From assembly GCA_963576565.1 (NCBI GenBank), contig OY755046.1, positions 58,011,471-58,075,470 on the forward strand: a stretch of DNA of 64,000 bases, given 5' to 3'. Every line of letters begins with the position of its first letter. The stretch's first letter is position 1. The notes beneath the pieces are model-generated. The model saw nothing but the letters and a program-made list of their open reading frames with translations, was not told where the DNA came from and did not search any database. Positions 41,801 to 54,600 of this stretch are shown here, one piece after another. The DNA comes from Aspidapion aeneum (lineage: Eukaryota > Arthropoda > Insecta > Coleoptera > Brentidae). Made by a program: the position numbers and the translations under genes.

Positions 41801-44800
41801 GGAATTTTTGAACTAATTTCCCTAACAAGCATCTTAGCTTCATCACCCCAAGAACCAAATGTTTCCATATTATTTTTTTTTAAATAAATTAACTTCTGAT
41901 ATTATCCCGAATTTGGGGTTAAATTTTATCGGAATAGGTATAAAATACCCTGTATGTAGTGCTAATATTACTATTTTCTGTAATTAGTAAGAGGGCTTTA
42001 AATATGTTCAAAAGTATGTCTTAATTTTTTTTGTAAATTTGATAGCTATCATAAATAAAAATAATATTTCTTAAATAAATAAATCCATAACGGATCTGAA
42101 CCAAACCTTCCTAGCCCATTAACACACTCCAAGTGAAGTTCACGCTATATCAGCCTTGAAAACAGTTTTTGTTAATATCTCAGAAACAGAAGCTCCTAGG
42201 AAGTTTTCGTGTTCAACTATATTCCGAAAACCGCATATTGATGCGATATTCCGAAGAAGCATATTTTCAATTTTTAAACTGTCAAAAAACATGTCATTAG
42301 CATTAATGGATTTTGACTAAAATATAATCAGCTCTTTACAGTATTGTACAATATTTTACCTGAAAAGTTTATGAAAATCGGTTCAGCAGTTTAGGAGCTG
42401 TCGTGTTACGGACAGACATACACACACACACACACACAGACAGGCGTCAGGACAATATTGCTAAAATAGGTCAAAATACACCCAAATAACACATTTTCGG
42501 CGTTACGTAAAAAAGAAAATCTTCAACGACAATGCCATTGCTGCACGGGCTAGGAAGGTAAAACTAATTTAAAAAAAAAAACGCATTTTTTGATCATAAG
42601 GAATCACAAAAGTAAAAGTTGAGAGATGGTAAAATTTAACATTTTTAAAATTCATAGTTTTCCCCACTTTTTTGACCTTCCTCACCAAGCCTTAAAGTTT
42701 GGTGCATCATTTAAACTACAATCTGTATATCTTGCAATAGAAATACTTTAAAGGTTTTAATAGATAGGACAAAAACTTAGGTACATAATATCGGTATGCA
42801 ATATGAATACCTCAAGGGACAAAAGATGTCTTTTTTTTTTGGGAAAAACAGTGCATTCTTTATTTCCCAATTTTCTTTTAATAATTTCAAATTTGAATTT
42901 AAAATACACAGATTTTCACATTTAATGGATTGTTTGAACCGAACCGAAACTGATAAGAACGAGAATATTAAATCTCGTAAATATTACATAATAGATCAAC
43001 AAAATTGGATCCATATAAATCACACCTTATGATTCAAATATAAATACTAATAACACATGTGAGAGTTTTATTAATTTCAAAGAAAAAACATTGACCTGCT
43101 TGAGAAAGCCTGACTTGAATTTTTGATAGGAAAGTAAAATGTTTTTAATTATATTACAAATGTTTTTAAAAAAATGTTGGTACTCATTTCTCAGAAGGTG
43201 TTTGTGTACAAAGAATTATCTTGTTCTTGATCTAGCCTTATTGGAACACAATTATGTGAATTCGTTTGTTTTAGCAAACTAATCAATTAGAAAAGGCTCT
43301 TTGAAATTCTAGAAAAAAAATTGTGTTATTTTAAATTTTAGATAATTTTATTATGATTTAAATTTTAGATCACACATATACTATACTATAGTAGTGTGAG
43401 CTATGGTGATCCTAATTTTTTCGAGAAAAAAAAAAGTTGCTCCGATTTCAAAAATTTTTATATATCTTTGCGTTTCAGATGATTTTGAAACTTTTTTGTT
43501 GCGCCGTCTGTCTGTCTGTATGTCTGTCTGTCTGTATGTCTGTAACGACCAACGCGCATAACTCAAAAACCGCTTGGCCGATTTTAATGAAATTTGGTAC
43601 CTAGGCTGGGTCTTGGGTCGAGATGGTCCCATTTAAAAATGAACAAAATCCACCGAACAGAAACCAAATAAAAGGGTGGGGGTAGATTTCAAAAATTAGA
43701 GTTTATGTGAAAATATGGCGTGTGTGATATCAAACGAAAGGTAATTGAGTCTGCAGTTAAACAAAATACATTTTAATTTATTAAAAAAAAAAGGGTGGGG
43801 GTATATTTTAAAAATTAGAGTTTAAGTGAAAATATGGCATGTGTGATATCAAACGAAAGGTAATTGAGTCCGGAGTTTAACAAAATACATTTTAGTTTTT
43901 TGTTTTTTTTAAGGGTGGGGGTAGATTTCAAAAATTTGAGTTTAAGTGAAAACATGGCTTGTGTGGTATCAAACAAAAGGTAATTTAGTCTGGAGTTAAA
44001 TTTCAGTTTTTAGTTATATTAGCTCACACGTACACTATAACTATAGTACCTAGTGTGAGCTTAGGGGCCCATATATTGGCAGAGTATTTTATATATCTTT
44101 GCGTTTCAGGTGATTTGGAAACTTTTTTGTCGCGCCGTCTGTCTGTCTGTATGTCTGTCTGTAACGACCAACGCACATAACTCAAAAACCGCTTGGCCGA
44201 TTTTAATGAAATTTGGTACCTAGGCTGGGTCTTGGGTCGAGATGGTCCCATTTAAAAATGAACAAAATCCACCGAACACAAGCCAAATAAAAGGGTGGGG
44301 GAAGATTTTAAAAATTAGAGTTTATGTGAAAATATGGCGTGTGTGATATCAAACGAAAGGTAATTGAGTATGGAGTTAAACAAAATACATTTTAGTTTTT
44401 TTTTCTTCAAAAAGGGTGGGGGTAGATTTCAAAAATTAGAGTTTATGTGAAAATATGGCGTGTGTGATATCAAACGAAAGGTAATTTGGTCCGGAGTTAA
44501 ACAAAATACATTTTGTTTTTTGAAGGGTGGGGGTAGATTTCAAAAATTTGAGTTTAAGTCAAAACATGGCTTGTGTGGTATCAAACAAAAGGTAATTTAG
44601 TCTGGAGTTGAATAAGATATATTTCAGGTTTTAGTTTTATTAGCTCGCACGTACACTATAACTATAGCACCTAGTGTGAGCTTAGGGGCCCATATATTGG
44701 CAGAGTATGTTTTATTGTTTTTTACCTTCCTAGCCTAGCTCGCATAGCAATGGCTAGAGAAGGTACTATTTTCGAAAAAAAAATTTTTGAGATAACACTG

Positions 44801-45569
44801 AAAATCTGTTATTTGGATTTATTTGGACCTATCTTAGCAATCTCTCGTGACGTCTGTCCGTCTATGTGCGTGTGTATGTGTGTGTGTGTCTGTTCGGCCC
44901 ACGATAACTCTGGAACCGCTAGACCAATTTTTATGATATTTTCATGAAAAATACTGTTCGAAACTTTTAATAGTAATGACAATTTTTTGACAGCTAAAGA
45001 ATTGAAAATACTCTGCCAATCTATGGGCACCTAAGCTCACACTGAGTACTATAGTTATAGTGTATCTACGTGAAAGCTAATATAACTAAAAACTGAAGTA
45101 TGTTTTATTGAACTCCAGACTCAATTACCTTTCGTTTGATACCACACAAGCCATGTTTTGACTTAAACTCTAATTTTTCAAATCTACCCCCACCTTTTTT
45201 TTTAAACTAAAATGTATTTTGTTTAACTCCAGACTCAATTACCTTTCGTTTGATATCACACACGCCATATTTCCACTTAAACACTAATTTTTGAAATTTA
45301 CCCCCCCCCTTTTTTTGAAATAAACTAAAATGTATTTTGTTTAACTCCAGACTCAATTACCTTTCGTTTGATATAACACACGCCATATTTTTTAATAAAC
45401 TCTAATTTTTGAAATCTACCCCCACCCTTTTATTTGGCTTGTGTTCGGTGGATTTTGTTCATTTTTAAATGGGACCATCTCGACCCAAAACCCAGCCTGG
45501 GTACCAAATTTCATTAAAATCGGGCAAGCGGTTTTTGAGTTATGCGCGTTGGTCGTTACAGACAGACAC

Positions 45570-45603
<34 letters not shown>

Positions 45604-48600
45604 CGACAGACGGCGCAACAAAAAAGTTTCAAAATCATCTGAAACGCAAAGATATATAAAAAATTTTGAAATCGGAGCAACTTTTTTTTTCTCGAAAAAA
45701 TTAGGATCACCATAGCTCACACTACTATAGTATAGTATATGTGTGAGCTAAAAAAACAGTAACTTTTTACCGGAGCATCTTATTGCGGTTTTGAAATATT
45801 GTTGAACACATTTTTCTCAATAATTTGTATTATAACCAAAAACTTCGTAGGAGCTTTCGTTTCTGAGATATTTACAAAAAACTGTTTTCAAGGCTGAGAG
45901 AGAGAGCTAACTTAGAGTGTGCTAATGGGTTAGAAATCAGACCCGTCATGGGTCCATTTATTTTTTAGCTAGCTTTCTTTGTAATTCTTTTAACCTTTGA
46001 AGATTTTTTTTTTGTTTATTGTATTGTTCCACTGCGACCACCAGTAGGTCAATTGTGGCTCACTTTTGAGTGGTTTCTCACCTAATCCTCCAAAAAGAAT
46101 TTTAGTTCAGATCTGAGTGTTTACCGAAAGTGTTTTGACGTAAACGTGCAATAACCGGACATTCACACAGTACATGTTTGATTGTTTCGTCATCCTCCAT
46201 ACAGAGTCTACATTCGGTCTCTTCTGTTAGTCCCATTCTGTGCATGGGTACTCTCAGTCGACAGTGAACCGTAAAAAGGGCTCTGGAACGAAATAGCGAT
46301 GTACAAAATAGCGAGTATTAAAATAGCGGTATCGAAATAGCGACAATCAAAATAGCGATGTAATGAAAGGGCGACTATCAAAATACTCTGCCAATCTACG
46401 GGCACCTAAGCTCACACTGGATACTAAAGTTATAGTGTATCTACGTGAAAGCTAATATAACTAAAAACTAATTTTTCAAATCTACCCCCACCCTTTTTTT
46501 AAAAATTAAAATGTATTTTGTTTAACTCCAGACTCAATTACCTTTCGTTTGATATCACACACGCTATATTTCCACTTAAACACTAATTTTTGAAATTTAC
46601 TTCCACCCTTTTTTTAAAAATAAACTAAAATGTATTTTGTTTAGCTCCAGACTCAATTACCTTTCGTATGATATCACACACGCTATATTTTTACATAAAC
46701 TCTAATTTTTGAAATCTACCCCCACCCTTTTATTTGGCTTGTGTTCGGTGGATTTTGTTCATTTTTAAATGGGACCATCTCGACACAAAACCCAGCCTGG
46801 GTACCAAATTTCATTAAAATCGGGGAAGCCGTTTTTGAGTTATGCGCGTTGGTCGTTACAGACAGACATACAGACACACAGACAGACAGACATACAGACA
46901 GACAGACAGACGGCGCAACAAAAAAGTTTCAAAATCATCTGAAACGCAAAGATATATAAAAATTTTTGAAATCGGAGCAACTTTTTTTTTCTCGAAAAAG
47001 TTAGGATCACCATAGCTCACACTCTATAGTATAGTAGTAGTGTGAGCTAATTGGCATATAGGTCGACAAAGGGGTTTCTTTCTAACAAATTAAAAAAAAA
47101 AACTTCCCTGACTTCTTTCTCGGGATCCTAGAGGGTGTAAATCTGAACCGAACCGAACCGAGCCAGCATATTTTTAAAAAAAACTCTCCAGACTTCTTTT
47201 CCGGGATCCTAGAAACCGTGAATCCGAATCGAACCAAACTGAACCCAATTCGGTTCAGTTTGGCTCGGTTCGGTTCGGATTCACACCCTCTAGGATCCTG
47301 GAAAAGAAGTCAGGAAAGTTTTTTTTTTGAAAAAATTTGTTAGAAAGAACAGGTGGTATAGTCAAAATACCGCTAGGATGTAATAGCGCATTTCGGTTCG
47401 GTTCGGTTTGGATTGGTTTTTTTTTATTATATGTTTATTTATCTAATAGGTATGAATCGATTCGGCTTGGTTTGATTCGGTATTTTGATACAATGCTATT
47501 TTGACACATCGCTATTTTGATACATTGCTATTTTGATACATCGCTATTTTGATACATCGCTATTTTGATTGTCGCAATTTTGATTATCGCTATTTTAATA
47601 CATCGCTATTTTGATTGTCGCTATTTTGATACATCGCTATTTTGATATGTCGCTGTTTTGTTACAAACGCTATTTTGATACATCGCTATTTTGATAGTCG
47701 CTATTTTGATAGTCGCTGTTTCATTACTCGCTATTTCGTACGTCGCTATTTTGTACATCGCTATTTCGTTCCAGAGCCGTAAAAAGACCAATGATGTTTC
47801 TGGATCTGTTTCTACAAGGTCCTTTAAGGAACTCTTTAGAGTGAGCCAGTTCTGGTATATTTATCCAGTATTGTTGGAAGCTATTCTTCATCCATTTTAA
47901 TATAGTTGATTTAGCAGCATTGTATGATATCCCCAGGGCTGGTTCGGGGCCGAAAAATTCGGCAGATGCTGCTTCCCTCTCTGTTTGGTCTGCGGCCTCA
48001 TTTCCCTCGGGCCAAGAATGTCCTGGTATCCATACTAATGACACATTGTTAGCGCTACCAAGCGCAGGGCCTCACGGTTCTCGATGAGACCGGATAGGAA
48101 TCAAGCGCTCTTAAGGCTGCTTAACTGTCGAAGAAGATTTTTATTATTTTGTTGGTCCATTCGTGGTCACTAATCCACCGGGCACACAGTTCAATGGCTA
48201 CGAGTTCGGCCTGTAATATAGTAGCCAATTCTTGTATATTACTATACACCTACTTTTTTTATAATCAGTACCGATGACATTAAAATAAAAATAATATTAT
48301 CAACCTATGCATTGTAAGTAGATACTTTAAAACTAAGTTGAAACTCTTTTTTATAAACGTGCATATGATAAGGCATTAATAATATATTTTTTAAGTTATT
48401 TAAAACATATATATTTTTAGCCCACATGTATACTATAACAATAGTAGTGTGAGCTATGGTGATTGTTTTAAAAAATATGAAAAAAAAAGTTTCTCCGATT
48501 TCAATTTTTTTTTATACAGGGTGTCCCATAACTTAAGGGCCATAGTGCAGCAGTTTATATAACATGAAGGTCAACCATCTGGGTCAACACACATCTGTTT

Positions 48601-51600
48601 TTAAGATATAGGATTTTTAAAGTTACAGGAGTGGGGGAAAAAGGGTTTTACAAAAAAAAGAAAATCTGTCACAGCCAGCTAACTACTAAGCTAATTGTGA
48701 TTCAAAAATGTGGTATTTCTTGTTTTGATAAAATTACAAGTTGAGGAGATACAGGCTGTCAAAGTAACCTCCAAAAATGTATAAAAAATAATAATATTTT
48801 ATTTTTAAAAAATATCACTTATATTTTATTATTATGTCTCGCTAGAGACTTTTTTTATTAACAAAAAATATTAACACAAACATTGCGTTTAATATGGCAT
48901 TCATAAAAGTTAATACCAAAAAATTTCAAAAAAAAATTCACCGACAAATTTTTTTCAAAATTATTTTTATTTCAATTTATTGCTCTTATTCTGATACACG
49001 ACTTTACCTAATTTCATATGTTTACTGCGTTTTTTTAAAAAGTTATTATCAAGAAAGTTTAAAAAATCGCTTTGATGCTCTGTATCTCGACAAAGAAAGA
49101 GTTTTGACCCATGCATTATAGGAACTTTTTTATTGGACATGACCTCCTCTATGACCTATTGGCATATACATAATATTCCAATACCCACGGTAACTGCCCA
49201 TTCATGATGCAAACATGAGGGCCTTGGGGTATTTAAACAAAAAAGACCTGATTGGTTGCTTTCAAAGACATATGCATATTATTTCCATATAGTACGTATT
49301 ATTGCAATACCCACGGTACCTTACGATGCAGAATGCAAACATATTTGAAATAGCAATATCAATGGACACTAAGTCTATCCTTTTTGCGATCATTAAGTTA
49401 AAATGTCCTGATTGTTTATACTTTACACATGCATATTATTTTATTCGTGTATTCGTCATGTCAATTCATCGGTTCACAGTTGACAAAAACTCTATCTATG
49501 TAAATTTTGTATCTGTGCATTTTCTTACCTTTATTTCTGAATGTTTGCATCAAACGCCAACCATTGTGTAAATAGGTAACAGGGAGTATTAGAATATTGC
49601 GTATATGCCTATTGGCCTATGGCCCCTAAGTTATGGGACACCCTGTATATCTTTGCGTTCCGTTTGATTTTAAAACTTTTGTTCGCGTCGTCTGTCTCTC
49701 AGTATGTCTGTCTGTATGTCTGCCTGTCTGTAACGACCAACGCGTATAACTCAAAACCTGCTTGCTCAATTTAATGAAATTTGTACTGAGGTTAGGTTCC
49801 GGCTCTAGATCGTCCCATTTAAAAATTAATAAAACCCACCGGAAATAAGCCGAAAAAAAAATGGTAAGGGTAGAATTGTAGTGGCCTTAGGTGTCCATAA
49901 ATTGGCAAAGTATTTTAATTATTCATTGAATACCTTTCAGGATGGAAAATGTTTATAAAATTTTCTCAAGTCAGTCACAATAAAGAAAAATCAACCCATT
50001 GTTTTATTGTGAATAATTAGGAATCTTGAAAAAAAATTCAATATCATCATATTTTTACTTGACTAAGCATAAGACATCATTGTTATACAAGTACACAGGG
50101 TATAAAGGTTTTTTTTAGCTACAGGGTGTTAAAATAAACAGTTTTTTTTTTTCGATTTTTTGTGATTTTAAAAAAACAGACAATCAAAATTATGTGGAAT
50201 TACGGAATCAATTAGAAGTGCCAAAATTATTTTAAAAAAAATACCCAAAATTATTACTCAAAGTCGGTTTTTTTCATCAAATGAAAAAAATTTTGTGCTA
50301 ATATTAGATATGTACAAAAATTAGCCGTCCATTATCAAAAAGTAAGGAAATAAATTATTTTTTGAAAACTAAATAATACTTATATTTATTCTACCGAAAG
50401 TGAAACACCTTGTAAGGATCTTAAAACAGTTGTTATTTGTTATGCATATGACTCAAACCTGGTCACGAAAATGTTAAGTAAATGAAATTCCTATAACTGA
50501 CGAATTTTAGAATATTCACGTGGGTGCTTTAGCAGCACAAAAAAACAAATAGTAAACATTTTTGGATTCTTTTAAAATACATAAGGAGTGGGTATTTAAA
50601 AAGTTCCAAAAGCCATCTTTTTTAAAGTTCGCAAAATTTTTAAAAACCCTAAAATATGTTGATTTAGTTTTATAGTTTTACCTTAGAGTTTTTTGCGATC
50701 TTGAGTTATCTCTATAAACATCTGAGCGCGAAGAGCCAAATAGACGACTGGTCGCAAGGACCAAGACGGCTTTGCCCGAAGGGGAGAAAACTAGAGATAT
50801 TCCAAAAAAAATTACCCCAAAGTTAAATTCGCCCCGTCTGGGAAAACACACGTCTATTGAACTAAAACAAAGGAAAAAAATCGGCAACACGCTAGAAGCT
50901 TACCTTCTTTCATTCAGCAGCAGTTCCAAAATTTCACTCGCGGCCGCGGCTTTTCTTGAGGTTGGAATTTCGGTCTTAACCTTAAAACACGTGTGACTTC
51001 TTTTAGTGTCTTGTAGGAAGTGATTTCTTCATTCCCCTGTCAAACACAGGGTGGCGCTTCAAACTCCCAGCGTGTGTAAAACGCGCATGATTTTTGTCAA
51101 AATGATCAGGTGATCAAAAAGAAAATAACTTTCAGCAAAAAGAGAAATTATCACCTGATCGGAATTTTTCCCAAACAAGGAGTTTCTTTTTTTGAAGGTT
51201 TTTGCTGAAAGCCCAAAAATATCAAACCAAACTTTAAGGTTAGGTTTTCCCAAAAGTTCAAAATAAAACAAAAACAAAAATAACTGGCAGCATCAAACAC
51301 TACTACTACTATGTCGGTTTAGAACGTTTTTCTACGTTGTCCGACGCCTATTCTCCACCTCCTTCGATCCTGACAATCATCTTCGGTCAGATTCTTTTGA
51401 GTAATTGATCTTTGGATTGACTGTTGCCATTCTAGTTTAGGATGTCCTCTTTTTCTGCGCCCTACTGATTGCCATCCTAGGACCTGTTTTGGTAATCTTT
51501 CCTCGTTCATCCTTTGTACATGGCCGTACCATATCAGTTGCCTTTTAGTGATATCATCGGTTATGCTTCCCTCGATTCCCATTCTTTCTTTTATGATCTC

Positions 51601-54600
51601 ATTTCTTATATTCTCATTGATCTTCTTATCGTATCTCTTCCATTTTGACACTTTCCATTTTTGTTTTGTATTTTTCTGTTACGCGACAAGTCTCTATTCC
51701 ATACAACAGCGTGCTTTTTAGCATTGTTTCATATATGTTAAATTTTACATTCTTTCTTATCTCTCTGCTCCATAAAATACTGCTAAGACATCCAATAACC
51801 TTTTTTGCTTTTACTATTCTTTTTTCCGATTCTTTACAGTCCACGTTCACTGATAGTCCTCACGTTTGGTATTCTTCCCTTAACTTTCTCATCATATACT
51901 CCATGTCTTCTTTATCATTAGCTACAATTACTTGGTCGTCAGCAAACTGTAGTGTGTATATAGTAAATCGGTCGTTAAGTTGTATTCCCATGCCGTGCAC
52001 TTTACGTTTTCAGTTTTTTAGAGCCACTGCGATATATATTTTAAAAAGAGTTGGAGAGATACAACATCCCTGTCTTAAGCCTTTTGTTACCAGGAATTCT
52101 TTTGAAAGTCGATTTCCAATTTTAATTTTAGATTTTGACCCTTTGTATAGTTCTTTTATCGCTTTTATGTATGTATGATTGATATTAGTTTGTTCCAACA
52201 CCGTCCATAATTTTTCTACTGGAACGGTATCATATGCTTTTTGTAGGTCCACAAAGGTAACATGAGTCTCTATATTGGCGCTTCTTTTCTCAATTACTTG
52301 TTTAAGACAATAAACATTATCACTACAAGATCTGCCTGCACGAAACCCACTTTGCTCTTCTTCTTCTTCTTGTTCATGAAAATCATTCTCTATTAGATCT
52401 CTAAGAATCCTACCGTACAATCTACTTAGAGTGCTGGTGACTGAAATTCCTCTGTAATTGTTACAATCCAGCTTGTTTCCTTTTTTATGTATTGAGGATA
52501 TGAATGCAATTTTCCAATCATTAGGTACTGGATGTCCATTTATGCATTGATTGAGAATATATGTAAGATTTTCGAGTAGTTTCTCTGATCCATATTTGAG
52601 CATTTCAGCATATATTCCCCCAGGTCCGCTAGCTTTTCCGGATTTAAGCTTTTTTATACTATTCTTTATCATTTCTTTTTCGATGATTACTTCCTCTCCA
52701 TGTATGCCAGATATTTGGGTCTCGTCTCCTGCAGCAGTCCCTTGTAGTGTTCTGTCCATTGTTCTGGTTTGATGATCTGGATGTTTACTTTTTCTTTTGT
52801 TGGGTTTTTTACTGTAGAAATGAATTTCCATACTTCAGAGCTCTGACTACCTCCTACGTGTGTATTTATATCGTGGCATTTGCGCTCGAACATTTCATTT
52901 TTTTCTGTGCGTATCAAACTTCTTAGCTGTCTTCTGGTTTCCCTGTATATTTCTAGGTCTCTTTGCTCTTTAGTACTGAGCCATTTCAAGTATGTGCGTT
53001 TTTTCTCTTTGACCATTTCCTGTATTTTCTCAGTCCACCACATCTTCCTGTTATTTCTATTATCTTGGTATCCAACAGCTTCGTTACTTGCTTCCTTCAA
53101 GCTTTTTATTATCTCTTCAAATGAGTGATTTGTGTTTATTAATTTTGGATCTAATCGGTTCTGATACAATCTTTGAGTACTTTCGATTTCTAGACTTCTA
53201 AAGTTGTATTTTTGATTGTCTTCGATGCACTCTAGGTTTTCATTTTCTCTAATACTTTCGTCCTTATTTGTTTTTCTTAAAGGGAATAATATTTTTGCTT
53301 TTACCAGATGGTGGTCAGATCCACAGGTAACACCACGAAGATTGATTGATTTAAGATTTCTTGTTGGCTGAATCCAGGTATATCGATGAATATCCTTATG
53401 TTTAAAAAAACCATTATTTATTTTTAGGTTGTGGGTTTCACACAATTGCATCAGTCTTAAGCCATTATCATTTGTTACTTCCTCTCCAAATGGTCCTATC
53501 ACTTTGCTCTGGGTTTGTCTACCAGTTCGGCTATTAAAATCGCCAAGCATAATTATTTCTCTGGTATTACCGATTTTGGTGATAGTCTCATCCAGTTGGT
53601 TAAAGAACATTTGTTTTGTAGCTACTCTTTCGTCATCTGATGGTGCGTAGACTGCTATTATGCTTATATTATGTCCAAGCATCTTCATATTCACTCGAAG
53701 TATGTTTTCACTAATGCAATCGTAGTCTGTAATTTTATTCTTTAGATTTTTCTTTTGCTGCTCTGCTTTCTTTTGGGACTCCAGTGAATATATGGACAAA
53801 ATTGTCGACACTATTCGTACCTGTTCCTTTCTTTTTTGTCTCTGTGTGTCTTACAATTCTGCACTTCAGTAGCAATAATGTCAAACTTTTGATTCACTCC
53901 CTGTACGTACAGCATCAAACACTCTATCTATTTATCATCCCCTAACCGCAACCGGAGTGAATTTTGACATTTGACCCTTGATTTTAGATTTGTTAAAATG
54001 ATTTTTTTTAAATTGCTGGGATTATTTCAAAACTTTTAAGATTTTTTAAAAATAAATGGATCCATGACGGATCTGATACCTTCCTAGCTAGCCTATTAGC
54101 ACACATCAAGTCAAGCCATGATATATCAGCCTTAAAAGCTGCTTTTGTAAATATCTCAGAAAATAAAGCTCTTACGAAGTTTTTGTTTATAACACAAATT
54201 GTTGAGCAAAATGTAGTCTACTATATTCCAAAAACCGCAAAATTTAACCGCATTTTTAAAAATGTTTAATTGTAAAAAACTGGCATTAGCATTAATGGAT
54301 TTTCACCAAAATCTAATCAGCTCGTTAGAGTGTCGAACACTATTTTACTTGAAAATTTTATGAAAATCGGTTCAGCGGTTTAAGAGCTATAGTGTTACGG
54401 ACAGAAATAATATACACACACAGAGCATCACACATACAAACAGATATCACGACGATATTGCTAAGATCAAAATCCACCCAAATTAAACACATTTTCGTTG
54501 ACTCAAAAAAAATCGTCGAAAACAATACCTTTTCTAGCCATTGCTGTGCGGGCTAGGAAGGTAAAAATGAAGATGTCATTAGCCTTCATAACTACGGTAG

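Larger units (their letters stand above)
46279..47778. mobile_element. Non-autonomous hAT-like DNA transposon, 1,500 bp, 8-bp target duplication
   Basis: It is flanked by GTAAAAAG at 46271-46278 and 47779-47786. Ends are 36-bp terminal inverted repeats starting GGCTCTGGAACGAAATAGCG, followed by inverted subterminal runs of the ATAGCGA/TCGCTAT motif. Inside are a family A copy (46381-47050), a fold-back rich in CGGTTCGGTT (47065-47365) and the long CGCTATTTTGATACAT array (47497-47766). There is no transposase. The 8-bp duplication and subterminal repeats suggest hAT; superfamily assignment is inference. Confidence 0.75.
45990..48240 (-). pseudogene. RNase H-bearing LINE remnant, split by a hAT-like insertion
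   Basis: Two pieces, 48240-47779 and 46270-45990. The first holds RNase H with AELVAIE, IFFDS and [15 protein letters not shown] (the acidic residues are visible), plus stops and frame breaks upstream of 48044. The second reads [34 protein letters not shown], the cysteine-rich C-terminus of I/R1/LOA-group LINEs, and stops at 45992-45990. Taking out 46279-47778 and one target copy restores the frame exactly (GLF-TVHCRL). No endonuclease or RT domain remains. Confidence 0.8.
48417..49917 (+). mobile_element. Family A repeat, copy A7, split by element D2
   Basis: The left part 48417-48514 (TTAGCCCACATG..TCTCCGATTTC) and right part 49646-49917 (ATCTTTGCG, GTCTGTCTG, ATTGGCAAAGTATTTT) join as one A element if D2 is removed. 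It has no ~115-bp tandem units and is more diverged than other copies. Confidence 0.75.

Noticed and set aside
47497..47766. Regularly spaced repeat resembling a CRISPR array
   Set aside because: Units are 16-17 bp and degenerate with no unique spacers; the array is the subterminal part of a hAT-like element in a eukaryotic genome.
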